NCBI GenBank assembly: GCA_964525485.1
Contig: CAZGHH010000001.1
Coordinates: 18,182 to 82,181 of the forward strand
Length of the DNA stretch: 64,000 bases
Direction of reading: 5' to 3'
Source of the DNA: DAONBD01 sp964525485
Lineage (GTDB): Bacteria > Patescibacteriota > Gracilibacteria > UBA1369 > LOWO2-01-FULL-3
Positions 1 through 8,622 of the stretch are shown piece by piece. A program made the position numbers and the translations under genes. The stretch's first letter is position 1. Each line of letters starts with the position of its first letter. Below the pieces are notes generated by a model that did no database searches, had not been told where the DNA came from, and was given only the letters and a program-made list of their open reading frames with translations.

Positions 1-800
1 ATTTTTACAGTATTTTCAAGGGCCTCCGGAGCGAATTTGAAAGACTCTTTCATGTCTTCGTAAGTACGAACTGAAAAATCTCCAATGTATCTCATGCGAT
101 TGTCATCGGCAACGTTTGTTTGAGTTTGTATGCAAAGTAAAATATCGTGAGCCTCTGCATCTTCACGGCGCGGATAATGCGAATCATTCGTCGCTACCAA
201 ACCGATGCCATGTTTTTTACCAAGCTCAACAATTTTCTCGTTCACGATCGTCTGGTCTTCATTATAAGCATGATCTTGAACCTCCAAGAAATAATTTTCT
301 TTACCAAAAATATCTACGTGAGTTTTTATAACTTCTTCTATCTCATCTTCATTCCCATTTAATATCGCGCGCGCTAAATGTCCCTGTAAGCACGCAGACG
401 TGGCGATTAAACCTTCGCTATGAGCCTTTATCAGTCCATAGTCCGCACGTGGTTTATAATAAAATCCTTCCAAATTCGCTTTCGTCACAATCTCCATTAA
501 ATTTTCATAGCCCTGATAATTTTTTGCCAACAAAATCAAATGATAAGGCCTATTATCAACCTGCGGAGTTTTATCAAATCTAGTGCGACGCGCAACATAA
601 ATCTCACATCCAATTATTGGCTTTATTCCGGCCTCTCGAGCCTCTTTGTAGAATTCAATGGCGCCATACATGTTGCCATGATCAGTTAGGGCAGCAGCAG
701 GCATGCCAAGCTCTTTTGCACGCGCAATTATTTTTGCAGGACTGCCTAGTCCGTCTAGCAAGCTATAGTGACTGTGGCAATGCAGGTTTACATAAGACAT
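1..800 (-). CDS. dnaE: DNA polymerase III alpha subunit, N-terminal part (partial)
   Basis: This is the amino-terminal end of the replicative DNA polymerase catalytic subunit; the rest lies beyond the left edge, so about 266 residues are visible. Reading the minus strand from the ATG at 800 gives MSYVNLHCHSHYSLLDG, the typical opening of the PHP (polymerase and histidinol phosphatase) domain, then LTDHGNMYGA and NDSHYPRRED, which carry metal-binding His and Asp residues of that domain. The frame stays open to the window edge. It is divergent from proB, with 55 bases between the two starts. The family assignment is secure; whether the PHP site is catalytically complete cannot be judged from the fragment. 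Confidence 0.95.
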   Translation of the reverse strand, partial: MSYVNLHCHSHYSLLDGLGSPAKIIARAKELGMPAAALTDHGNMYGAIEFYKEAREAGIKPIIGCEIYVARRTRFDKTPQVDNRPYHLILLAKNYQGYENLMEIVTKANLEGFYYKPRADYGLIKAHSEGLIATSACLQGHLARAILNGNEDEIEEVIKTHVDIFGKENYFLEVQDHAYNEDQTIVNEKIVELGKKHGIGLVATNDSHYPRREDAEAHDILLCIQTQTNVADDNRMRYIGDFSVRTYEDMKESFKFAPEALENTVK

Positions 801-855
801 ATATTTGAAGTAGAATAAGCCCCGAAATTAAGCACAGGAAATATAACCCATTATA

Positions 856-1929
856 TTGGCTAAAACAATCTTAATAAAAGTAGGAACGAATGTCCTCACC
901 AAAGAGGATAAAACGATTGATTTAAATCAAATTCAGTCTCTGGTAAATCAAATCGCAGACTTAAAAAAGAAAGGATACAAAGTTGTGCTTGTGACGTCGG
1001 GTGCCGTTGGCGCAGGTCGTCAAATTAATGAATTTAAAAATGTCGAAGACAAAGTTATAAGGAAACAAATGCTCGCAGCGGTTGGTCAAAACAAATTAAT
1101 GGGTTCATACACGCATTTTTTCCGCGATCACAACATGGTAATTGCTCAAGCGCTTCTCACTCGTTCGGATTTTTCGAATCGCGAGAAATATACGAACATG
1201 AAAAAAACTCTCCTTGCACTTCTCGACGAAGGAGTAGTTCCGGTTATCAATGAGAACGATGTTGTTTCAACGGAAGAGCTTAGTTTTTCGGACAATGATA
1301 TTCTCGCGGCATATACGGCAGCCCTTATCAGGGCTGATAAATTAATAATTCTCACAATAGTCGATGGGTTTTATAACAAAGATCCATCCGATAAAAACGC
1401 AGAGCTCATTTGTGAAATTCACAAAGTCGAGGGGAAACTCCTCTATGCATGCGGAAAATCAAAATCAAGTATGGGAACAGGTGGAATGGCATCGAAGATA
1501 AAAGCTGCTCATATCGCAACAGAACTTGGCATTGAAATGGTTGTTATTAATGGCAAGAAAGAAACTTTGCAAAATGTAATAAGCGGAAAATTCATCGGCA
1601 CGACGTTTCATCCAAAAGCTAAAGAAAAGAAATCAGTATTCTATTGGCTTCTAGCTGGAGCTACCACATCAGGCAAAATTACGGTTGATGACGGGGTAGC
1701 GATTGCAGTGAAAAAGAGAAAAAGTTTGTTGTTTCCAGGGGTTGTAAATATTTATGGAGACTTCAAGAAAAACGACACATTAGAAGTTTATGATTTAAAA
1801 GGAAATAAAATAGGAATTGGCCTATCAAATTATTCATCAGAGGATGCAGAAGCTATACTACAAAAATCTCGCAAAGCACAAAAGGATAAAAAAGAATTAA
1901 TTCACGCAGATAATTTAAAAGTCTTTTAG
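856..1929 (+). CDS. proB: glutamate 5-kinase
   Basis: ProB phosphorylates L-glutamate with ATP to gamma-glutamyl phosphate, the first step of proline synthesis in the cytoplasm. The 357-residue product has the amino-acid-kinase fold: KVGTNVLT at the start, TSGAVGAG near residue 50, a NENDVVS substrate loop, and SMGTGGMASKIKAA. Residues from about 270 form a PUA domain, as in full-length bacterial ProB. The start is a TTG at 856; no ATG fits the conserved N-terminus. proC follows after 9 bases, so the two are surely cotranscribed; proA lies 3.6 kb downstream behind an unrelated gene trio. Confidence 0.95.
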   Translation: MAKTILIKVGTNVLTKEDKTIDLNQIQSLVNQIADLKKKGYKVVLVTSGAVGAGRQINEFKNVEDKVIRKQMLAAVGQNKLMGSYTHFFRDHNMVIAQALLTRSDFSNREKYTNMKKTLLALLDEGVVPVINENDVVSTEELSFSDNDILAAYTAALIRADKLIILTIVDGFYNKDPSDKNAELICEIHKVEGKLLYACGKSKSSMGTGGMASKIKAAHIATELGIEMVVINGKKETLQNVISGKFIGTTFHPKAKEKKSVFYWLLAGATTSGKITVDDGVAIAVKKRKSLLFPGVVNIYGDFKKNDTLEVYDLKGNKIGIGLSNYSSEDAEAILQKSRKAQKDKKELIHADNLKVF

Positions 1930-1938
1930 CCCGCATAT

Positions 1939-2694
1939 ATGAAAATTACAATTATAGGAAACGGAACGATGGGAGGTCTGATTAAAGACGCACTTCTAAA
2001 GAAACATGTTTTTGCGAAGGCCGATTTGTTTTTTATCGGTCGTGATGATGCAAAAACTCCAGATACTAATATCTACCTTTTCGCTGTAAAACCTCAGGAC
2101 TTTGTAGAGGCAAGTAAGAGACTAAAAGGAGTAAAAGGAAAGATTTTAATTTCAATAATGGCCGGAGTACCAACTGCGAAAATCTCAAAAATTTTACCAG
2201 GAAACAAGGTTGTCCGCTCTATGCCAAATCTCGGAGCAAAAACTTTTGATTCGATGACGACTTGGATGGCAAAAGGTGGCTCAAGTAAAAAGAGTAATTT
2301 GACTCCAGCGGAAAAGAAAATGATAAAAGCAATTCTTTCATCTTTTGGTAAAGAATTAGAGGTGAAAAATGACGACATGATTGATAAGGCGACGGCTATT
2401 GCAGGCTCGGGTCCAGGTTTTATGTATTTCATAGCCGACTCTCTCACAAAACAGGCAGTGAAATTTGGTTTCGCAAAAAACGACGCACAAAAATTGATAA
2501 AACAAATGTTCACAGGAACAGTTAATACATGGAATTCAACCGACGCAACGGCCGTCGAACTTCAGAAAAAAGTCACTTCGAAGAAAGGCACGACAGAAGC
2601 AGGTATTAATTCGTTCAAGAAAAACAAGCTTCCAGCATTACTAAGCAGAGGACTAAACGCTGCATACAAACGCGCAAAACAACTTTCGAAATAG
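1939..2694 (+). CDS. proC: pyrroline-5-carboxylate reductase
   Basis: ProC reduces pyrroline-5-carboxylate to proline with NAD(P)H, the last step of the pathway begun by ProB. The 251-residue protein opens with a Rossmann motif (IIGNGTMGG), has AVKPQDF where the family has the conserved AVKPQ, and carries the C-terminal helical signature SGPGFMYFIADSL and TSKKGTTEAGI. Length is slightly short of the usual 260-275. It begins 9 bases after the proB stop. A new promoter starts 17 bases after its stop codon, so the proline operon probably ends here. Confidence 0.95.
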   Translation: MKITIIGNGTMGGLIKDALLKKHVFAKADLFFIGRDDAKTPDTNIYLFAVKPQDFVEASKRLKGVKGKILISIMAGVPTAKISKILPGNKVVRSMPNLGAKTFDSMTTWMAKGGSSKKSNLTPAEKKMIKAILSSFGKELEVKNDDMIDKATAIAGSGPGFMYFIADSLTKQAVKFGFAKNDAQKLIKQMFTGTVNTWNSTDATAVELQKKVTSKKGTTEAGINSFKKNKLPALLSRGLNAAYKRAKQLSK

Positions 2695-2710
2695 CGATAC
2701 TAAAATAGTA

Positions 2711-2739
2711 TTGACTAAATATTGATATAGTGTTATAAC
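2711..2739 (+). promoter_or_regulatory. sigma70-type promoter of the 2766-5528 gene trio
   Basis: TTGACT (2711-2716), a 17-bp spacer and TATAAC (2734-2739). Predicted transcription start is near 2746, giving a leader of about 20 bases before the ATG at 2766. Confidence 0.7.
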
Positions 2740-2765
2740 ACACCCTATTATTAATTTATAAAAAT

Positions 2766-3653
2766 ATGGAAGGATTAAAAACGATAGGTAGAAATATTAC
2801 GGACAGATTAGCACTTTCTCCGGATGAAAGAGCGCAAAAAGAATCCTGCGTTGGTAAAATTTTAAAGTCTCTTGGAAAAGTTGGAATCAACGTGACTCAA
2901 CATATTGAAGAAGAGGTGGATATGGCCGTACACAGAGATTTACAGGCGAGAAGATTGCCTCCAAACGTGAAAATTCCACCAAGAAGACAAATCTTCGATT
3001 ATTTAAAAACAATGTATCAGGCAAGAGGGTCAGTCTATGACGCAATTCATTCATTGATGTCACCGGGAGGATGGACTTCAAGTGGAGGATCATTTAAGTT
3101 AGCTGAAGAAAACGGAATACAAGTGGATGAATTAATACGACAAATTTTAGAAGAAAATGGGAAGGCGGGTTTTCTAGAAATCGGAGCGGGATACGCCGGT
3201 CTGTATGATAGAGAAAAAGAAGGATATGAGCCAAAAGGCGTTGGTAAAATAGTTTCCGAATTTAGGGATAAATTGGGTGGAACTTTGAGTGTTCATTTAA
3301 CAAATTTAACAGGATGGCATGAAGATTTGCCAGAAGGTATAAGAGAACATGAAGGGTTAATAGCCTCTACGATCGAAACTCTAACTGATGAGGGAGTGAA
3401 AGAAGATGATATAGATGTAGTCTATTCACAATGCGCGGCATATTTTGATGCCAATGTGGACTTATTCATAGAACAAGCTGCAAGATTTTTAAAACATTCA
3501 AACGCCGGAGGCTATTTGATATTTAATGGGAAAACCGAAGAAGATGAAAAAATAACAAGAGCTGCTACAGCAAGCGGATTAGAGCTAAAAAATAAAAAAG
3601 TTATTGGAGGAATGAACGGAACTTTATACATATTTAAAAAATTAAACACTTAA
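2766..3653 (+). CDS. putative class I SAM-dependent methyltransferase-like protein
   Basis: Function not recognised. The 295-residue protein has a mostly helical, charged first half and, from about residue 135, what looks like a Rossmann-like methyltransferase core: FLEIGAGYAGL resembles SAM-binding motif I, and a later IDVVYSQCAAYFDAN followed by GGYLIFNG resembles the strands after motif IV. No target-specific motif is visible. It leads a three-gene block with its own promoter, placed between proC and proA, and is followed after 10 bases by a secreted transglutaminase-like protein. It has no signal peptide, so it should be cytoplasmic. It could also be a degenerate, non-catalytic methyltransferase fold. 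Confidence 0.5.
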   Translation: MEGLKTIGRNITDRLALSPDERAQKESCVGKILKSLGKVGINVTQHIEEEVDMAVHRDLQARRLPPNVKIPPRRQIFDYLKTMYQARGSVYDAIHSLMSPGGWTSSGGSFKLAEENGIQVDELIRQILEENGKAGFLEIGAGYAGLYDREKEGYEPKGVGKIVSEFRDKLGGTLSVHLTNLTGWHEDLPEGIREHEGLIASTIETLTDEGVKEDDIDVVYSQCAAYFDANVDLFIEQAARFLKHSNAGGYLIFNGKTEEDEKITRAATASGLELKNKKVIGGMNGTLYIFKKLNT

Positions 3654-3663
3654 ATTAAACAAT

Positions 3664-4521
3664 ATGGAATCAATAAAAACAGACGGTATTAATCATGGCA
3701 AAGAAGAAGTTCGCGGACCGAAGATGGCCTCTATAAGCGCTTTGACTGCGCTTAGAATTGTCGGAATTATGGGGGCAACACTTGGGGCAACATCAGGAAT
3801 TGCCGGATGTGATGGAATAAGGGATAGCATATTTGCGTGTGCCAGCGCAAAAGAAGATGAAGGACGCTCTATTGAAGATCAAAAACAAGTAATGAAAGGC
3901 CTTAATTCACAAGCAGACGGTGAGTTTGTTAATTGGAATGTTAAAAGAATTGCCAATAATTTAACAGAAGGATTAGATAAAAAACGAGCAATGATAAAAC
4001 TTTTTGAATTCGTGCAAAGTTATCCTTACCAAATAAGACCTGTTGGTGATACGTCAAGAGAAGGAGTAGACTTATACGATTTAGAAGAGGGAGACTGTAG
4101 ACATAAAAGAAACGCTTTGTATGCGCTATTAGAATCCAAAGGATATGAAGTTAGAAAAGTCGCAATTGTGTTTGATTGGAAAGATTTGCCAGTACCAAAA
4201 GAAATACTAGACCTGAGAAGACAATCCGGCACAAGAGCTTTCCATAGCGGAATGGATGTGAAAATTAAAGGGAAGTGGGTAGCGATAGATCCAACATGGG
4301 ATAAAGATCTTATAGAGGCAGGTTTTCCTGTTAACGAGAATTGGGATGGGGAATCTCCAATGAAGAATGTCACATTTGGAGAGTGTACGAGGGTCCAACA
4401 CGATGAGTATGAGAAAATATCTGACTTATACGGTAAATTTGATATTCCATATCCTGTACAAAGTGAGAATCAGGCTTTTGTTCAAGCCTTAAATGAATGG
4501 CTGAAAAAACAGAGAAAGTAA
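3664..4521 (+). CDS. transglutaminase-like putative lipoprotein
   Basis: A 285-residue protein with a short charged N-terminus, a hydrophobic stretch (residues about 20-48) ending in IAGC, which fits a lipobox, and then a soluble domain. The Cys-His-Asp triad expected of a transglutaminase-like fold is visible in order: GDCRHKRNAL (Cys), AFHSGMDV (His) and AIDPTWDKD (Asp), each followed by the right hydrophobic strand. Such domains act as amide-cleaving or cross-linking enzymes on proteins or cell wall. It sits between a methyltransferase-like gene and a secreted caspase-like gene; the start ATG at 3664 follows an A-rich sequence without Shine-Dalgarno, as for its neighbours. The substrate is unknown. 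Confidence 0.6.
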   Translation: MESIKTDGINHGKEEVRGPKMASISALTALRIVGIMGATLGATSGIAGCDGIRDSIFACASAKEDEGRSIEDQKQVMKGLNSQADGEFVNWNVKRIANNLTEGLDKKRAMIKLFEFVQSYPYQIRPVGDTSREGVDLYDLEEGDCRHKRNALYALLESKGYEVRKVAIVFDWKDLPVPKEILDLRRQSGTRAFHSGMDVKIKGKWVAIDPTWDKDLIEAGFPVNENWDGESPMKNVTFGECTRVQHDEYEKISDLYGKFDIPYPVQSENQAFVQALNEWLKKQRK

Positions 4522-4553
4522 GTGAAATAGCAACAATAATTAAATTAAATAAA

Positions 4554-5528
4554 ATGGAATCAAGAATAAACGAAACACAATTTGAAGATGAACCGTGCGA
4601 AGAATTAAAAGGACCTCTAACTTCGATCTCAAACAAAACGGTCATCGATATTCTGAGGAGGAACGGCGCAGCACTGAAATTAGTACTTGCACTCGCAGCG
4701 GCAAATCCTTTGATAGCTAATTCGGCTGAAGCAAGACCTGGGAGAGGTCAATCTACTGAAATTGTTGATGAAAATAATTTATACCAAGTTGACATAGAAA
4801 AGCTGAGAGAAAACATTTTAAGAAATGGAGTTCTTGTATTGACGCACAACGGAATGGACGGGGTAAATGTAAAACCAGGTGAAGATGAATACTATCGAAT
4901 ATCTGAGGCGCAATCAGGATCTTCTAGTCTGGGCAGAAACACCCAACGTGGATATCTCCAGACGACCAAGAAATTAAGTGGAATACAAGGAATAAACAGC
5001 AATGGAGAAGTAATAACGATAAATGGAAACGTAACAGTGCATGTAATAGACATGTCATACTTGAAAAGAGAAGAAATGAGAGAAGTGAGCAGAGGAGACT
5101 GCGGCGATACTCATCCGCAATATTGTAAATATAGCCAAGAGGAGGCAATAGACTACTTGGAAGGACAATTTGGTAATAAAAAATTTGGATTAATATTGGT
5201 TGCTGGTCATGTATTCAACATAGAAGAGTTGATTGAAGTTTCAAAACATTTTAGAGCCCCTGAGTCATTAACATTACTTGGAGGATGTAGAACGGCGCAG
5301 TTTATCCCGGGAAATTTCAGAAACAATGCCTTAATGGCAGGATCGAGTGTAGGTATAGCGACAGAAAGATATACACATTTAATGAGAAGCACTATAGCTG
5401 CAATACTAGGCAGACAATTTGGTAGATGGGAAGATTATCCAAGAATAATGGCGAGATACTCTGGGAATATTGGGACAGAAATTTTGCCAGGATCAGCGTC
5501 CTATAGAAGCTACATACCAAGAAGATAA
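4554..5528 (+). CDS. exported protein with possible caspase/CHAT-like fold
   Basis: Not a recognised family. I prefer the ATG at 4554 (324 residues) over an upstream ATG at 4497 that overlaps the previous gene, because it yields an N-terminus (MESRINET) resembling that of the preceding gene (MESIKTDG). A hydrophobic segment (KLVLALAAANPLIANSAEA) looks like a signal peptide preceded by about 35 charged residues. Near the C-terminus LILVAGHV and, 25 residues later, LTLLGGCRTAQF place a His and a Cys at the ends of successive predicted strands, the arrangement of clan CD peptidases (caspase, CHAT, gingipain). This is a suggestion from spacing and context only. Third gene of the block; proA follows under its own promoter. 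Confidence 0.45.
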   Translation: MESRINETQFEDEPCEELKGPLTSISNKTVIDILRRNGAALKLVLALAAANPLIANSAEARPGRGQSTEIVDENNLYQVDIEKLRENILRNGVLVLTHNGMDGVNVKPGEDEYYRISEAQSGSSSLGRNTQRGYLQTTKKLSGIQGINSNGEVITINGNVTVHVIDMSYLKREEMREVSRGDCGDTHPQYCKYSQEEAIDYLEGQFGNKKFGLILVAGHVFNIEELIEVSKHFRAPESLTLLGGCRTAQFIPGNFRNNALMAGSSVGIATERYTHLMRSTIAAILGRQFGRWEDYPRIMARYSGNIGTEILPGSASYRSYIPRR

Positions 5529-5539
5529 ATATTTCCGAT

Positions 5540-5568
5540 TTGATAGTTGAAATTATCTTATGTAGAAT
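5540..5568 (+). promoter_or_regulatory. proA promoter
   Basis: TTGATA (5540-5545), 17-bp spacer, TAGAAT (5563-5568). The predicted start of transcription, about 5575, is 3 bases before the ATG at 5578 and downstream of a competing TTG codon at 5572, so it decides the start. Confidence 0.75.
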
Positions 5569-5577
5569 GAGTTGCGT

Positions 5578-6822
5578 ATGGAAAAAATCATTCTTGGCCT
5601 AAAAAAAGTAAAAACAATATCTCGTTTGCAGGTTAAAAAAGAAGACCGTGATTTAGTGTTAAAAACCTTCGCTAAAAATCTTGTAAAAGACTCTGCGAAA
5701 ATCCTAAAAGCAAACAAGCTCGACCTTAAAAAGATGTCGAAGGAAAGTCCTTTATATGATCGTCTTCTTCTCGACAACGCTAGAATTAAAAGTATAGCAG
5801 ATAGCATCATCGATGTAACGAAGCTCGCCGACCCAACAGGCAAACTCCTTGAAAAACGCACTCTCAAAAACGGACTCGCTCTTACAAAAATCTCAGTCCC
5901 ACTCGGAGTGATTGGAGTTATATACGAAGCTCGTCCAAATGTCACAGCGGACGTATTTGCATTATGCTTCAAAGCAGGAAACGCATGTGTATTGAAAGGT
6001 GGCTCAGACGCAGAAAATTCCAACAAAGCGATCGTCGAAGTTATCAAGAAATCACTAAAAGAATGCAAAGTCTCAGAAAACTATCTTTATCTCATGCCTG
6101 CTGATCGTAAATACGTCGAAGTTCTCCTGAAAGCCGAGAAATATATTGATCTGATTATTCCACGCGGCAGTCAGGGGCTCATAAGATTCGTAAAAGAAAA
6201 TTCACTCGTTCCGATAATAGAAACAGGAGCCGGCATAGTGCACACATATATAGATGATGATTTTAATGTCAGTTGGGCGAAGGAAATTGTTTTTAACGCA
6301 AAAACACAGCGCCCAGGAGTCTGTAACGCTCTCGACTCTCTTGTAATTCATCAGAAATCTCTGAAAAAACTTTCGGAAATTGTCTCGAAATTAAAAACTA
6401 AAGAAGTAATAATCTACGCAGACAAACCAGCTTACGATGCATTAAAAGGCAAATACCCTGCAGAACTTCTCAAGAAAGCGACTCAAGAGCATTTCGGTAA
6501 AGAGTTCTTATCTCTGCAAATGGCAATTAAAACCGTGAAGAATTTCGATGAAGCTCTGAATCATATAAATACATACACATCCCACCATTCCGAGTCGATA
6601 ATTTCAAATAATCTCAAAAATCAGGAGAAATTTATTGAAAATATCGACGCAGCCGCGGTCTACACAAACGCTTCTACCAGATTCACAGACGGTGGTGAAT
6701 ACGGTCTTGGCGCAGAAATAGGTATATCTACTCAAAAACTCCACGCCCGCGGTCCATTCGCACTAGAAGCCCTCACGACATATAAATGGATTGCACGCGG
6801 AAAAGGCCAATATAGAAAATAG
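5578..6822 (+). CDS. proA: gamma-glutamyl phosphate reductase
   Basis: ProA reduces gamma-glutamyl phosphate to glutamate semialdehyde with NADPH, the step between ProB and ProC. The 414-residue product shows the aldehyde-dehydrogenase fold of the family: PLGVIGVIYEARPNVT, CVLKGGSDAENSN, IIPRGSQGLIRFV, the catalytic Cys in RPGVCNALDSL, and the C-terminal FTDGGEYGLGAEIGIST and LTTYKW. The ATG at 5578 is chosen because its promoter would start RNA about 3 bases upstream, making the message nearly leaderless. Separate promoter and position 3.6 kb from proBC mean it is not in the same transcript. Confidence 0.96.
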   Translation: MEKIILGLKKVKTISRLQVKKEDRDLVLKTFAKNLVKDSAKILKANKLDLKKMSKESPLYDRLLLDNARIKSIADSIIDVTKLADPTGKLLEKRTLKNGLALTKISVPLGVIGVIYEARPNVTADVFALCFKAGNACVLKGGSDAENSNKAIVEVIKKSLKECKVSENYLYLMPADRKYVEVLLKAEKYIDLIIPRGSQGLIRFVKENSLVPIIETGAGIVHTYIDDDFNVSWAKEIVFNAKTQRPGVCNALDSLVIHQKSLKKLSEIVSKLKTKEVIIYADKPAYDALKGKYPAELLKKATQEHFGKEFLSLQMAIKTVKNFDEALNHINTYTSHHSESIISNNLKNQEKFIENIDAAAVYTNASTRFTDGGEYGLGAEIGISTQKLHARGPFALEALTTYKWIARGKGQYRK

Positions 6823-6832
6823 AAAGATTACC

Positions 6833-6917
6833 TGGTGCCCAGAGAGAGACTCGAACTCTCATGAGTTGCCTCACTAGCTCCTAAGGCTAGCGTGTCTACC
6901 AATTCCACCATCTGGGC
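6833..6917 (-). tRNA. tRNA-Leu (anticodon UAG)
   Basis: The minus strand folds as a class II tRNA: acceptor GCCCAGA/TCTGGGC, anticodon stem CTAGC/GCTAG around the loop CTTAGGA (anticodon TAG), a long variable arm, T-loop TTCGAGT, and an encoded 3' CCA. A promoter lies 39-67 bases upstream. Confidence 0.95.
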
Positions 6918-6955
6918 ATATTTACGAACCTGAAATCGAAAAATCGAACGCAAAA

Positions 6956-6984
6956 AATTTACCAGCCGCCACCCATCAAGTCAA
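6956..6984 (-). promoter_or_regulatory. promoter of tRNA-Leu(UAG)
   Basis: On the minus strand TTGACT, 17-bp spacer, TAAATT (the -10 element covers 6956-6961). It is back to back with the promoter at 7012-7040. Confidence 0.65.
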
Positions 6985-7011
6985 ATATAAATCAAAATAC
7001 AAAAAATCTAT

Positions 7012-7040
7012 TTGACAAGTTTTACGCGCAGGAATAGAAT
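7012..7040 (+). promoter_or_regulatory. promoter of the first sigma4/HARE-HTH gene
   Basis: TTGACA (7012-7017), 17-bp spacer, TAGAAT (7035-7040). Transcription near 7047 would give a leader of about 100 bases to the ATG at 7150, long for this genome. The leader is A/T-rich with only a weak 5-bp hairpin around AAGCT/AGCTT; I see no riboswitch in it. Confidence 0.7.
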
Positions 7041-7149
7041 ACGTTCCATTTTCTGAAAGATACATAAAAATAATTTTGCATTTAAAGCAATTTTATTATA
7101 AGCTACACAAGCTTAGGGAAAATAAAACAGCCAATAAACTTAATTAACC

Positions 7150-8211
7150 ATGAATACAAGCGCAAAAATCAACCTCAATGAGATCCTAGAAGAAATTTTT
7201 ATGGTCCTCACGGTAAAGGAAAAAGACGTTGTTATTAAGCGTTTCAGTCTCAATTCTAAACCACGCCAGACCCTAGAAAAGATTGGCCAGCATTTTTCCG
7301 TAACTAGAGAAAGAATCAGACAAATTGAGAAAATCGCGCTTGGCAAGCTTCGCAGAACTGTTAAGAATACAAAACTCAACATCATTAATGAAATTTCAAA
7401 TGAGGTTATTGCTGAAAACGGTGGAGTAATGGTGGAAAGCAAATTGGTTGCAGCAATCCTCTCCAAAATTCTTTCTTCTCAGGACGCTGACAAATATATT
7501 GTTAGATTGGCTCTCAATATCAATCCTGAAATTGAGAAAATTGAGAAGAGCAACGTTCTTTATCCATTTTGGAAAGTTAAGGATGTTTCTGAGGATGACG
7601 TAGAGAAAATTATCAAAGCAGGAGTTAGCGTTTTGAAGAAAGCAAAAGAAGTTATCGATCATCAGAAATTGGCAGCTCAGGTAAAAGCTGAATTAAAAGG
7701 AAAAATTGCTGAATATCCAGATGTAATGGTCATTTCTTCATTGGAAGTTGATAGAAGAATCAAGAAGGTGTCTGAAGGTTTCGGTCTTATGGAGTGGAGA
7801 CACATCAATCCACGTTCAATCCGTGATAAAGCTTATATCGTTCTTAAAAAAGCCACAAAACCTTTGCATTTCGTAGAGATTGCAAATCAAATTTCAGAAT
7901 CAGGCTTCGACAAAAAAGTTGTTACGACTCAAGCAGTTCACAACGAGCTTATTCGTTATGATCAATTCGTATTGGTCGGTCGCGGACTTTATGCTCTCAA
8001 AGAATGGGGGTATGATGAAGGCACGGTTGCTGATGTAATAGAGCAACTTCTTCGTAAAAAAAGCCCAATGTCTAAACAGGAGATCATCGAAGGTGTGCTA
8101 AAGCAAAGACAGGTTAAAAAAGGCACAATATCTTTGAATCTTCAAAAGAACGCACAATTCGTCCGTGTTGGTCGTGCGGTCTATAAATTAGACAACTCTA
8201 AGAAGAAATAA
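7150..8211 (+). CDS. sigma-70 region 4 / HARE-HTH protein (first paralog)
   Basis: A 353-residue regulator-like protein. Residues about 15-70 match sigma-70 region 4: IGQHFSVTRERIRQIEKIAL is the helix-turn-helix that reads -35 boxes. There is no region 2, so by itself it should not melt promoters. After a middle segment, residues about 225-290 match the HARE-HTH domain found in the RNA polymerase delta subunit (ending RGLYALKEWG), followed by a second winged-helix-like segment to the end. It is probably an RNA-polymerase-associated factor acting at promoters. A paralog of identical length lies at 14053-15114 on the other strand. Role is inference from domains. Confidence 0.75.
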   Translation: MNTSAKINLNEILEEIFMVLTVKEKDVVIKRFSLNSKPRQTLEKIGQHFSVTRERIRQIEKIALGKLRRTVKNTKLNIINEISNEVIAENGGVMVESKLVAAILSKILSSQDADKYIVRLALNINPEIEKIEKSNVLYPFWKVKDVSEDDVEKIIKAGVSVLKKAKEVIDHQKLAAQVKAELKGKIAEYPDVMVISSLEVDRRIKKVSEGFGLMEWRHINPRSIRDKAYIVLKKATKPLHFVEIANQISESGFDKKVVTTQAVHNELIRYDQFVLVGRGLYALKEWGYDEGTVADVIEQLLRKKSPMSKQEIIEGVLKQRQVKKGTISLNLQKNAQFVRVGRAVYKLDNSKKK

Positions 8212-8277
8212 TTGACAGTAATAGCTGTATAATAAATTAACTTTGTGTTTAAATACTGACAAATAACCATTTTAATT

Positions 8278-8592
8278 ATGTCAGATTGCATTTTTTGCCG
8301 TATCGCTTCAAAAGAAATCCCGGCAACCATTCTCTATGAGGACGATCTTTGTATGATTTTTTCAGATATCAATCCAAAAGCCAAAAATCATTGGCTCACA
8401 ATCCCAAATAAGCATATTCCGACGATTATAGACATTGAGAAAGGAGATGAAGCTCTCATCGGTCATATGGTCGAAAAATCACGCGATCTCGCAGTGTCAA
8501 AAGGCCTCAAAGGCTACAAACTCCAATTCAATGTCGGCGAAGCGGGCGGACAAGAAGTCATGCATGTACACATGCATTTATTAGCTAATTAG
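8278..8592 (+). CDS. HIT-family nucleotide hydrolase
   Basis: A 104-residue histidine-triad protein. It starts with CIFCRIASKEIPATILYED, has FSDINPKAKNHWLTIP, and ends with the triad HVHMHLL preceded by GQEVMH. Family members hydrolyse adenosine 5'-phosphoramidates and similar dinucleotide or AMP-linked compounds; the exact substrate cannot be told from sequence. Cys residues at 4 and 7 match the zinc-binding positions of many bacterial HIT proteins. It stands alone between the first sigma4/HARE gene and the convergent nadC. Confidence 0.9.
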   Translation: MSDCIFCRIASKEIPATILYEDDLCMIFSDINPKAKNHWLTIPNKHIPTIIDIEKGDEALIGHMVEKSRDLAVSKGLKGYKLQFNVGEAGGQEVMHVHMHLLAN

Positions 8593-8622
8593 CTCATGCA
8601 AAAGGACTCGTCAAAGATAAAA

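Noticed and set aside
2094..2513. Minus-strand 139-codon frame within proC
   Set aside because: Pure shadow of the conserved proC coding sequence.
8213..8232. TTGACA and TATAAT before the HIT gene as a promoter
   Set aside because: The spacer is only 10 bp, too short for sigma70 recognition; no better pair was found.
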